From positions 1 to 8,656 of the forward strand of contig REAQ01000016.1 of the NCBI GenBank assembly GCA_004294195.1: a stretch of DNA of 8,656 bases, given 5' to 3'. Both the position numbers and the translations under genes were made by a program. The DNA is from Sphingobacteriales bacterium (lineage in GTDB: Bacteria > Bacteroidota > Bacteroidia > Chitinophagales > Chitinophagaceae). The notes under the pieces were generated by a model. That model was not told where the DNA came from. It saw only the letters and a list, made by a program, of their open reading frames with translations, and did no database searches. The first letter of the stretch is position 1; each line of letters opens with the position of its first letter. Positions 1-6,123 of this stretch are shown in pieces.

Positions 1-1
1 C

Positions 2-64
2 GCGGTGAACAACATCGATCTCAAAATGAAAGCGGTTCTGCAATTGATCCAATCATTCAATTGA
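2..64 (+). CDS. 3' end of an unidentified plus-strand gene (partial)
   Basis: From base 2 one plus-strand frame is open for 20 codons and ends at TGA 62-64. The peptide runs AVNNIDLKMKAVLQLIQSFN, which looks like the amphipathic C-terminal helix of a soluble protein. The gene would converge on the amidase and overlap its last 12 bases. The exactly antiparallel minus-strand frame (TTG at 52-50 downward) is also open, so one of the two is a shadow. I favour the plus strand because it ends in a natural stop and has a sensible helix pattern. There is too little sequence to name a family. Confidence 0.35.
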   Translation, partial: AVNNIDLKMKAVLQLIQSFN

Positions 65-841
65 GAAAGGATCCCTGTCTCGCAGGAAAGGTAGTTTCTC
101 CCGGATCTGCTCCAGTGCGGATTTTTCAAGGGTAACTGTTTTAACTACGGCTTCATTAGCCTGCGTAAACAAAACCTCACCCATGGGATCAACCAGCATG
201 CTGTCGCCACTGTGATGAATCCCGTTACCATCATCTCCCACCCTGTTCACACCAATTACATAGCACTGATTTTCAATGGCCCTTGCCTGAAGCAATGTTT
301 TCCACGCATGATTGCGGCGTTCCGGCCAGTTGGCCACATAGATGAGCAGATCATACTCCGGCGCATTATTTTCTGTGGGTTGTTGCCGGGCCCAGACCGG
401 AAAGCGTAGGTCATAGCATACCTGCAGGTTGATCTTCCAGCCCTTCACCTGCGCGATGAGCCGCCGCGAGCCTGATGCATAATGTTTGTCTTCCCCCGCA
501 AACGCAAAAAGGTGGCGTTTATCATAATAACCGTATTGCCCATTGGGCAGCATCCAGATCAACCGGTTGAAATACTGCTCGTTATCACGGATGATGACGC
601 TTCCGGTGATGATGATCTTGTGGGAAGTGGCCATTTCTTTCATCCATTGAACGGTGGGGCCGTCCATGGTTTCAGCGAGGGTCTCGGGTTTCATGCTGAA
701 GCCGGTACTGAACATTTCAGGCAGCACAATCACTTCGGTTTTTCCAGCGGATTTGATCTGTTCTTCCAGCATGGAAAGATTGGCCGATGGGTTCTCCCAA
801 TAAAGATTCGCCTGAACAAGTGTAACAGTAAGTGAAGACAT
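53..841 (-). CDS. Nitrilase-superfamily amidohydrolase, YafV / omega-amidase type
   Basis: A 262-residue cytosolic carbon-nitrogen hydrolase, normal length for the family. The catalytic triad is readable: Glu42 in LPEMFSTGFSM, Lys108 in YYDKRHLF and Cys142 in VCYDLRFP. Glu117 in GEDKHY fits the position of the second active-site glutamate. NWPERR (171-176) and QARAIEN (185-191) are also typical of the YafV/Nit2 branch. These enzymes hydrolyse alpha-keto acid amides such as alpha-ketoglutaramate or the methionine-derived 2-oxo-4-methylthiobutanoate amide made by glutamine transaminases; the exact substrate here is inferred from the family. The start at 841 is the only sensible ATG and puts the first beta strand (SLTVTLVQANLYW) right at the N terminus, as expected. 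There is no clear Shine-Dalgarno. The gene is divergent from the oxidoreductase. No transaminase gene is visible in the window. Confidence 0.9.
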   Translation of the reverse strand: MSSLTVTLVQANLYWENPSANLSMLEEQIKSAGKTEVIVLPEMFSTGFSMKPETLAETMDGPTVQWMKEMATSHKIIITGSVIIRDNEQYFNRLIWMLPNGQYGYYDKRHLFAFAGEDKHYASGSRRLIAQVKGWKINLQVCYDLRFPVWARQQPTENNAPEYDLLIYVANWPERRNHAWKTLLQARAIENQCYVIGVNRVGDDGNGIHHSGDSMLVDPMGEVLFTQANEAVVKTVTLEKSALEQIREKLPFLRDRDPFSIE

Positions 842-907
842 GCTGCAAATTAATTAAATTACAACCGATGGGAAAGCTACCCATTTATCAAACTCAACTT
901 AACGCAT
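842..907. promoter_or_regulatory. Divergent spacer between amidase and oxidoreductase genes
   Basis: These 66 bases must hold the signals for two divergently transcribed genes, unless promoters lie inside the coding sequences. The left part is AT-rich (around 848-862, reading aattaattaaatt). Read toward the amidase it contains TAATTTG, one base short of the Bacteroidota -7 consensus and only about 13 bases from the ATG, so I do not call it a promoter. No convincing -7 element is seen toward the oxidoreductase, and neither start has a purine-rich ribosome binding site. Confidence 0.3.
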
Positions 908-2065
908 ATGCATCGGTCCACTTTTCTACAGCAATCTGCACTTTTAGCCGCCGGCGCCCTGATGAATCCACTCCAATCCTGGGCTTCGGAAAAACCAGAT
1001 GGGAAGATCCGTGTTGCCGTGATTGGTTGCGGCAGTGTGTCTGGCATGTACCTGCCTCATCTGACGAAATCCCCTTTTGTGGAAGTGGTGAGTGTGTGTG
1101 ATATTGTGCCGGACCGTGCGGCGAGCCGTGCAGCCGAATTCAAAGTGGCGAATCGATATACAGATATCACTCAGTTGCTGGCGGGCGAGCCCTTTGACTT
1201 GCTGATCAACCTAACGGACATGCAGGAGCATGGACGATTGAATAAGATCGCGCTGAATTCAGGCAAGCATGTGTGGAGTGAAAAGCCGTTGGCCAATTCA
1301 TATAAAGAGGGAAAGGCCTTGCTGGATTTTGCGAAAACTAAGAAGCTTCGGCTCTGGGGAGCGCCGGCGGTAGTGAATTCACCACAGTTTGCATTCATGG
1401 CCAAATCCATTTTAGATGGCAAGCTGGGTAAGGTGGCGGCAGCACATGCGCACTACGGACACACGGGCCCTACCTGGTCCGCATTCTTTTATGAAAAGGG
1501 CGGCGGAAGTTTGCCAGACCTGGGCGTATATAACCTGGCAACACTTACGGGATTGCTGGGACCAGCATTATCTGTAGTGGCGATGACGAGTACAGTTACC
1601 AAAGAAAGAACGGTTGACAACAAAGGAAAGATCAAGGTGGAGGCGGAAGACAATGCCATGGTGCTCATGGATCACGGCAATGGAATCATCTCGCATGTGC
1701 AATGTGGGTTCAACTATTTTGATCCTTACGGTCATGAAGGCAAGGGGCAGGACCATCCCACCATCACCATCTGGGGCTCTCATGGAAACATGGCACTGGC
1801 GGGTTATGATTGGGCGCCGTATGGCGTTGACCTTGCGGTATCATGGACGGAAAAACCTGTACGATATGAGCCAGATCCTAAAAATTATGTTTGGCAGCAA
1901 GGCGCATCTGTAGTAGCCGAAAACCTGGTGAAAGGAACAGAGCCGCGCATCAATGTTGAGCACGCGCTGCATGTGTTGGAAATTATTGAAGCGGCAAGAA
2001 CTTCCGGACAAACCGGGCAACGTGTAAAACTCAGTTCTTCCTTTCCTTATCCGATGGTTAAATGA
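908..2065 (+). CDS. Exported Gfo/Idh/MocA-family NAD(P)-dependent oxidoreductase
   Basis: 385 residues. Residues 1-27 look like a signal peptide: HRSTFLQQS, then a hydrophobic alanine/leucine run and a possible cleavage after SWA. FLQQS resembles the Tat motif, but the twin arginine is degenerate (HR with an extra residue before F), so the export route is uncertain. The Rossmann fold begins at VAVIGCGSVSG (36-46), with the GxGxxxG dinucleotide loop. The EKP motif at 125-127 supplies the catalytic lysine (Lys126). The C-terminal alpha/beta domain contains GGGSLPDLGVY (198-208), where Tyr208 occupies the place of the common catalytic histidine, as in glucose-fructose oxidoreductase and dihydrodiol dehydrogenase. 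It probably oxidises or reduces a sugar or cyclic polyol in the periplasm; the substrate cannot be read. No in-frame ATG lies between the stop at 851-853 and 908, so the start is secure. The stop overlaps the next gene as ATGA. Confidence 0.9.
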   Translation: MHRSTFLQQSALLAAGALMNPLQSWASEKPDGKIRVAVIGCGSVSGMYLPHLTKSPFVEVVSVCDIVPDRAASRAAEFKVANRYTDITQLLAGEPFDLLINLTDMQEHGRLNKIALNSGKHVWSEKPLANSYKEGKALLDFAKTKKLRLWGAPAVVNSPQFAFMAKSILDGKLGKVAAAHAHYGHTGPTWSAFFYEKGGGSLPDLGVYNLATLTGLLGPALSVVAMTSTVTKERTVDNKGKIKVEAEDNAMVLMDHGNGIISHVQCGFNYFDPYGHEGKGQDHPTITIWGSHGNMALAGYDWAPYGVDLAVSWTEKPVRYEPDPKNYVWQQGASVVAENLVKGTEPRINVEHALHVLEIIEAARTSGQTGQRVKLSSSFPYPMVK

Positions 2066-2595
2066 TCAAAGCAGAGATCATACAAGAACTCGGCCGAGCG
2101 TACGCACAATATGCTCAGTATATTGATGGGCTAACGGAAGAGGAATTTCTGCGCAGCGTAAATAGCAAATGGACCGCCGGACAGCAAACGGACCATTTGT
2201 TGCGCGCGGTGAAACCACTCAGCCAGGGACTGCAATTGCCTCGATTTTTTTTCCGGCTCTTGTTTGGCAAACCGAACAGACCTGGCAGAACCTACACGCA
2301 ACTGGTAGCCAAATATCAACTCAAGTTGCAGGCAGGCGGAAGAGCATCCGCTGCCTTTATTCCAAAAGACGTATCCTACTCTCAAAAACAAACACTGCTG
2401 GCCGCGCTGCACAACCATGTGCACAAGCTACAGGTACGGCTAACCAATTACAGTGAAAAAGACCTTGATCAGTATCTTCTCCCACATCCGCTCCTCGGAA
2501 AATTGACGATCAGGGAAATGATGTACTTCACGATCTACCATGTGATTCACCACCAGAGAAACATCCAGGAAATGCTTCAGCCAGCAAATCTTTAG
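2062..2595 (+). CDS. DinB-like four-helix-bundle protein, putative metal-binding
   Basis: A 177-residue, mainly helical protein without signal peptide. A tryptophan-containing WTAGQQTDHLLRA segment (37-49) carries His45. The last helix has HVIHHQRNI (160-168), with His160 and His164 on one face. This one-plus-two histidine arrangement matches the metal site of the DinB/YfiT superfamily, whose members act as metal-dependent thiol transferases or are uncharacterised stress proteins. No reaction can be assigned here. The ATG lies in the ATGA overlap with the oxidoreductase stop, so translation is probably coupled and one transcript is likely. A functional link to the oxidoreductase is only inferred from that coupling. 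No terminator is visible after the stop. Confidence 0.75.
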   Translation: MIKAEIIQELGRAYAQYAQYIDGLTEEEFLRSVNSKWTAGQQTDHLLRAVKPLSQGLQLPRFFFRLLFGKPNRPGRTYTQLVAKYQLKLQAGGRASAAFIPKDVSYSQKQTLLAALHNHVHKLQVRLTNYSEKDLDQYLLPHPLLGKLTIREMMYFTIYHVIHHQRNIQEMLQPANL

Positions 2596-2717
2596 GATTT
2601 GACTAGAAAATTTTTGGCTCGCCTATGTGTTGAACAGCAATAGGATAACAAATGGTGCAGAATTCGTAACCTGGCAGAAGGCGTTTTGGCTTCGTTTTTG
2701 ATTTTTCATTCCAGCGA
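2596..2717. other. AT-rich intergenic stretch with multi-frame open segment
   Basis: No convincing gene is present. On the plus strand one frame is open without ATG from 2603 to 2698 (32 codons, includes NGAEFVTWQKAFWLRF) and stops at TGA 2699-2701. On the minus strand a 28-residue ORF (2623-2709) starts at ATG and has a lysine/arginine-rich start and a hydrophobic end (APFVILLLF). These could be the eroded upstream part of the following ORF, a small dispersed repeat, or chance. No hairpin terminator for the DinB-like gene is evident. Confidence 0.3.
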
Positions 2718-3047
2718 TTGCTACCAGACAACATTGTCCATAAGACCAAAACTGTTGTGATGAATAGTCTAAATGATGTTGCCCAGGTGGGTAGGTTTAA
2801 AAAAGTGAGCTACAAATTTATACGCGAAGACCAGGAGCGTCTGAATCGTATAGAACTGAAGCTATATGACAGCCAGTTGGAGGACAGTGTAAACGAGGAA
2901 GACCTTGCGAAATCCTCTGCCACTCAATTCATTCGCCGCTTCTCGCCGGTGGGCGAATATAATATCATTGATGTTTGGCTGATCAATCGCGGAAATAAGT
3001 CCATCATTCACGATGGTATTTTTACCTTCTCAATCAAGGAGTTGTAA
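2718..3047 (+). CDS. Hypothetical small protein, possibly a gene remnant
   Basis: An open frame of 109 codons if the TTG at 2718 is used, or 95 if the first ATG (2760, MNSLNDVAQ) is used; the frame is open back to a stop at 2667-2669. Neither start has a ribosome binding site. The product is not recognised. It is rich in charged residues, with a polar middle (about 32-72) and a regular C-terminal part (EYNIIDVWLINRG, then DGIFTFSIKEL) with alternating hydrophobic residues that look like beta strands, so it reads as genuine or formerly genuine protein. It has no signal peptide in the present frame and no membrane segment. Its stop lies only seven bases from the convergent recX stop, leaving no room for a terminator. 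The missing start, plus an open +strand frame just upstream in another phase (2603-2698), suggests a truncated or frameshifted gene. Confidence 0.45.
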   Translation: MLPDNIVHKTKTVVMNSLNDVAQVGRFKKVSYKFIREDQERLNRIELKLYDSQLEDSVNEEDLAKSSATQFIRRFSPVGEYNIIDVWLINRGNKSIIHDGIFTFSIKEL

Positions 3048-3054
3048 ATGAAGC

Positions 3055-3537
3055 TCATTCGCCGCCCGCAAGATCGGCTAGTGCGGCTTGAACCAACGGT
3101 GTTTCAAATCCTCTTTGCATCATATACTGGCTGACCTTATATTTTTTCTGATAGGCCTGCAGGCCCTCGCCTTTCAGCTGTTCCATTTTTTTCTCTACCA
3201 GATCGCTGATCGTTTTTTCATAGGCCTCTTCATCAATTTCCTGCATGCCTTTCTTGATGCAGTAGGCACTCACCCCTTTTTGTTTGAGTGCGTGTGTGAT
3301 CTTCACCCGCCCCCAATGCTTGCTCCTGAAATAGCCGCCCACAAAAGCGACGGCAAACCGCTCTTCATTGAGGTAATTCTCTTCAATCAACGTGGATATC
3401 GCTTGATCTACGTCTGTCTTGTACAAACCGAAACTATAGAGCTTTTCTTTTACCTCCTGGTGACAACGTTCTTGATAAGCACAATAATGCCTCAACTTCT
3501 GCAACGCCTCTTCCTTACTCAGTCTTTTTTTAATCAT
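3055..3537 (-). CDS. recX: RecX, regulatory protein of RecA
   Basis: 160 residues from ATG 3537 (MIKKRLSKEEALQKL), the usual RecX length. The tandem three-helix repeats are visible: a first helix set with LRHYCAYQERCHQEVKEKL (15-33), then YLNEERFAVAFVGGYFRSKH (55-74) followed by WGRVKI, the strongest RecX signature, and a C-terminal unit with YMMQRGF (138-144). RecX binds in the groove of RecA filaments and limits their extension and recombinase activity in the cytosol. An extended TTG start at 3564 would place codons inside the tandem repeat and is rejected. recA is not in the window. The gene is last in a minus-strand cluster after the protease, with a 48-base repeat-filled spacer, so it may be cotranscribed. 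That link may be positional only, since no functional connection to the protease is known to me. Confidence 0.92.
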   Translation of the reverse strand: MIKKRLSKEEALQKLRHYCAYQERCHQEVKEKLYSFGLYKTDVDQAISTLIEENYLNEERFAVAFVGGYFRSKHWGRVKITHALKQKGVSAYCIKKGMQEIDEEAYEKTISDLVEKKMEQLKGEGLQAYQKKYKVSQYMMQRGFETPLVQAALADLAGGE

Positions 3538-3541
3538 AGAA

Positions 3542-3593
3542 AATGCCTTGTGCCAAATGCCCAATGCCTCAATGCCTTTATGCCTTTATGCCT
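3542..3593. repeat. Short tandem repeat (7-8 base units, AATGCCT / GGCAT type)
   Basis: On the plus strand the units read aatgcct, tgtgcca, aatgccc, aatgcct, caatgcct, ttatgcct, ttatgcct. The period is seven bases on the left and eight on the right. The array fills nearly the whole spacer between the protease and recX genes, ends five bases short of the recX ATG, and its last unit contains the protease stop codon (TAA, 3588-3586). It resembles the short tandemly repeated repetitive sequences known between genes in several bacterial groups. There are no unique spacers between units, so it is not a CRISPR array. Confidence 0.85.
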
Positions 3594-4698
3594 CTTCTAG
3601 TCGCGCAAGACACCCATATTCATTCTTCAACAGGTCATCATACTCATCCGCTCTTCGAAAAAGACTTCTGAAGGTTTCTGTTCCATTGTCCTGGTTCAGG
3701 TCCATGTCATAGATAATGCTGGACAGTACGATGTTCTGCTGAAAACAACTCAACACTAAACCTTTAACCCTATAATTCTCTTCTAATAAGAATTGGTATA
3801 GTCGTTTAATATTAGACGTATCCGTCGGCAATTGACAGAGATAGGCATCCGCCGCAACAAAGAAACTCTCTGTATTATAATTGATGCGGATCTTCGCACT
3901 ACCTTCTTTCACTTCCCAATTGTTTACGCCATTGCGCGCCAGCTTAATGTCCTTGCCCAATACACGCAGAATATCCTCCACCACTTTGGCCACGCCCACT
4001 GCTTCCGCTTCTTTCTCCGGCAGCAAGGGAAGGCTCACTTCCGTTCCGCAACTCGGACAGTATTTTCCCGAATCAATATTGCTGGCCAATACCAGGAAAT
4101 CACAGGAAGGACATCTTGCCGATATCTCTCCGCGATGCGGTTGATAAATGGCCAAGGCCGCCTTCAGGTAATTCACGGGCAATGCAAAACCCAGATTATC
4201 TCCACCACGAATGATAAATGAGTTCACGCCAATCACCTCTCCGCGCTGGTTCACCAACGGACCGCCGCTGTTTCCTGGATTAATGGCCGCATCGATCTGG
4301 ATAAACTTCAACCCATCCCTGATCCTGTTGACTTTACTCACCACGCCTTGCGTAGCAGAGTAGTTCAACCCATACGGATGACCGATGGCAATGACCGGAT
4401 CCCCATCTTTTATATTTTCCACCTCACCCAATACAATAGCAGGAAGGTCAACACCTTTGGGCGGCTCCAGAAAAGCAAGGTCGTGCTTGGTATCTGAATA
4501 CCACACGCGAGCCAACATCTTCTCAAATTGCTTGCCTGCAATGCTCACCTCCGGCGTGTCTTTCACCACATGCTGGTTGGTGACAATCAAATCATGCTCC
4601 CTGACATAGAACCCGGTTCCTGTACCTGTTTGCGTAGCAATTTGAATCACCACATACTGATACTGCTCAATAATCTGTTGTGCCGATGTACTGTCCAT
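3586..4698 (-). CDS. Cytosolic trypsin-like (HtrA-type) serine protease with zinc ribbon and YbjN/CesT-like C-terminal domain
   Basis: 370 residues. Residues 8-186 form an S1C (HtrA/Deg-like) protease. The start of the fold is GTGTGFYV, with His43 in TNQHVV, Asp73 in KHDLAFL and Ser144 in NPGNSGGPL; the triad is complete, so activity is expected. There is no signal peptide or membrane anchor, so it should act in the cytosol, unlike DegP/DegS. No PDZ domain follows. Instead a zinc ribbon (Cys196, Cys199, Cys214, Cys217; two CPSC knuckles) is followed by an alpha/beta domain (about 228-370) whose pattern resembles the YbjN/type III secretion chaperone fold (inferred). It includes LLEENY (304-309) and AD..DDLL (350-357), a signature shared with the neighbouring 439-residue protein. 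The gene starts five bases after that neighbour's stop, so the two are almost surely cotranscribed. The substrate is unknown. The stop codon is provided by a tandem repeat, and the extreme C terminus may therefore be variable between strains. Confidence 0.88.
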   Translation of the reverse strand: MDSTSAQQIIEQYQYVVIQIATQTGTGTGFYVREHDLIVTNQHVVKDTPEVSIAGKQFEKMLARVWYSDTKHDLAFLEPPKGVDLPAIVLGEVENIKDGDPVIAIGHPYGLNYSATQGVVSKVNRIRDGLKFIQIDAAINPGNSGGPLVNQRGEVIGVNSFIIRGGDNLGFALPVNYLKAALAIYQPHRGEISARCPSCDFLVLASNIDSGKYCPSCGTEVSLPLLPEKEAEAVGVAKVVEDILRVLGKDIKLARNGVNNWEVKEGSAKIRINYNTESFFVAADAYLCQLPTDTSNIKRLYQFLLEENYRVKGLVLSCFQQNIVLSSIIYDMDLNQDNGTETFRSLFRRADEYDDLLKNEYGCLARLEEA

Positions 4699-4703
4699 AA
4701 GCC

Positions 4704-6023
4704 CTACTGTCCTCCATCGAAATTTAGTCCCTGTATCTCGGCCAGAAAGCTGAGATTGAAGTTAATAATGTTGTCGTACCGCAAGCCCTGTTCTTTCCAC
4801 GCCAGCTGCGGATATTTTTCTTTCCAATTAGCGATGATTTTACTGATGGCAGATTCAATTTCATCTCGCTCAAACTGGTTGGATGCGGGATCGTACAACA
4901 AGCTCGCAAAGCCCAGGGCCTTGAAATACATCGGATAGTTGATCTGCATAAATATTTCAATCAGCTGGCCAAGTGGCTTCGGCAAACTATATGAATACTG
5001 GCAATACGTGAGACCGTATTCCAGAATCTGCCTGGCGATTTCAGGAAATTTATTATCCCGATACCAAAGCATGTTCTGCCCCGCCGTGGTGAGTGCATCA
5101 CTGATCACTTTATGCGGTTGTGGTGCAACAATGGAAAAAGTGGAAGTGGAACGGAAAAAATATGGCAGAATTTCTTCATCCTTCTTATTCAGCAATACGC
5201 GGAACGCTTCCGTCATCAGGTAATTTTTCTCCTGTGCCGTTTTCTCTTCCTTGGTGAAATAAATACTCACCGCTTTTTCGATCTCCTGTAAGAGTTTTCC
5301 TTCCGGTGCCAACAAATAATCCAATCGATACCCAAGTCCTAGTAACATATACGCAATGCCTCCGGCCATCTTGTCTTTATCGAGGGTATCGATGTAGGTC
5401 ACGGTATTGCTGATGAACTCGCGGAAATACTGCAGCTTCACTATTTTCTCGTGCTCCGGCACAGGCTGGATATGATCTGTATCAATCTGTTCCAAATGTG
5501 CAAAATCCTGCACGAGGAGATCGTCTTGTTTGTCTGCCTTGGTGGCCAGCTCTTTCAGGCCGTAGTATAGTTTGTTGGGATTGGCCGTCTCGATCTCACT
5601 ATCAAAGCGCATACAGATCCGGTTTTCCTGCAGACTGTATCGGCAGTAGAACAATTGGTAGTTCTGCTCCAGCAACCTGCGCATCACCGGTACACTTGGC
5701 TGCGGCATGCGCGCGATGCTCACCTGCGCCGTAACGGCTCGCCCATCACAATGCCCGCGCAGCACTTTTGAGCCCTGGTAGATCGTAAAATCCAGGACCT
5801 CACCCTTGCGATCCGTATGCACATTCTTTGCGTGATCATCCCGCAGGTAATTGAAAAAAGCGTCTATGCTTTGATGGTAATTTTTTTCTTTGAAGAGATT
5901 ATCGGCAACGGTCCACTGGTTGACTTTCGCTGCTGTTTTGTTGTTGTCTGAATACCTGCCAAAAACAACATCAGGGCGCGGCTCCTCTTTTTTATTCATC
6001 CAACCGAAAAGCTTGTCCAACAT
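4704..6023 (-). CDS. Unknown 439-residue partner of the protease, shares its C-terminal domain type
   Basis: Family not recognised. It has no signal peptide or membrane segment. Visible parts: an N-terminal amphipathic stretch (MLDKLFGWMNKK); a TPR-like helix pair at about 37-61 (ADNLFKEKNYHQSIDAFFNY); and an alpha/beta domain at about 75-175 with GS (84-85), LLEQNY (117-122) and AD..DDLL (163-170). In the protease the same elements occur with exactly the same 40-residue gap between NY and AD, so the two domains are probably homologous. Residues 190-439 form a long, mainly helical region with many tyrosines and phenylalanines, a GGIAYMLLGLGYRLDYLL segment (221-238) and no catalytic motif I can identify. 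It may be a scaffold, substrate adaptor or regulator of the protease (inference). It is the first gene of the cluster and its start at 6023 is divergent from dnaN. I see no Shine-Dalgarno and no clear promoter. Confidence 0.8.
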   Translation of the reverse strand: MLDKLFGWMNKKEEPRPDVVFGRYSDNNKTAAKVNQWTVADNLFKEKNYHQSIDAFFNYLRDDHAKNVHTDRKGEVLDFTIYQGSKVLRGHCDGRAVTAQVSIARMPQPSVPVMRRLLEQNYQLFYCRYSLQENRICMRFDSEIETANPNKLYYGLKELATKADKQDDLLVQDFAHLEQIDTDHIQPVPEHEKIVKLQYFREFISNTVTYIDTLDKDKMAGGIAYMLLGLGYRLDYLLAPEGKLLQEIEKAVSIYFTKEEKTAQEKNYLMTEAFRVLLNKKDEEILPYFFRSTSTFSIVAPQPHKVISDALTTAGQNMLWYRDNKFPEIARQILEYGLTYCQYSYSLPKPLGQLIEIFMQINYPMYFKALGFASLLYDPASNQFERDEIESAISKIIANWKEKYPQLAWKEQGLRYDNIINFNLSFLAEIQGLNFDGGQ

Positions 6024-6074
6024 AGAATTCTAAGGTATAAAGAATACGGGTAAATTGTTTAAAACTAGGACGAA

Positions 6075-6101
6075 TTGGTAAAGCCCGCCCCCTTATATTT
6101 G
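6075..6101 (+). promoter_or_regulatory. Probable Bacteroidota-type promoter of dnaN
   Basis: TATATTTG at 6094-6101 matches the -7 consensus TAnnTTTG used by the primary sigma factor in Bacteroidota. A TTGG at 6075-6078 could be the -33 element, though the 15-base gap is a little short. Transcription would begin near 6106-6110, giving a leader of about 15 bases before the ATG, with no Shine-Dalgarno. The rest of the spacer back to 6024 should contain the promoter of the divergent protease cluster, but I cannot point to a matching element there. Confidence 0.5.
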
Positions 6102-6123
6102 CTAACCATAAACCTTTGTTTTC

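Noticed and set aside
1..52. Minus-strand gene starting at TTG 52 and leaving the window at the left edge
   Set aside because: It is exactly antiparallel to the more plausible plus-strand C-terminal reading, starts immediately after the amidase stop and has only 17 codons visible.
482..835. A 117-codon plus-strand ORF opposite the amidase
   Set aside because: It is the complement of the nitrilase coding region, whose catalytic motifs are all on the minus strand.
3538..3564. Longer RecX form starting at TTG 3564
   Set aside because: The nine extra codons are derived from the tandem repeat and do not look like a RecX N terminus; ATG 3537 gives the normal length.
3542..3593. Repeat array as a CRISPR or attachment site
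   Set aside because: The units are 7-8 bases and directly adjacent, without spacers, cas genes or an integrase nearby.
3088..3600. A 170-codon plus-strand ORF opposite recX
   Set aside because: It is antisense to a clear RecX gene, its peptide is low in sense (leucine/phenylalanine-rich shadow), and its end is only the translated tandem repeat.
6024..6123. Possible replication origin beside dnaN
   Set aside because: No DnaA-box clusters, AT-rich unwinding array or dnaA gene are visible; dnaN apart from dnaA is not unusual in Bacteroidota.
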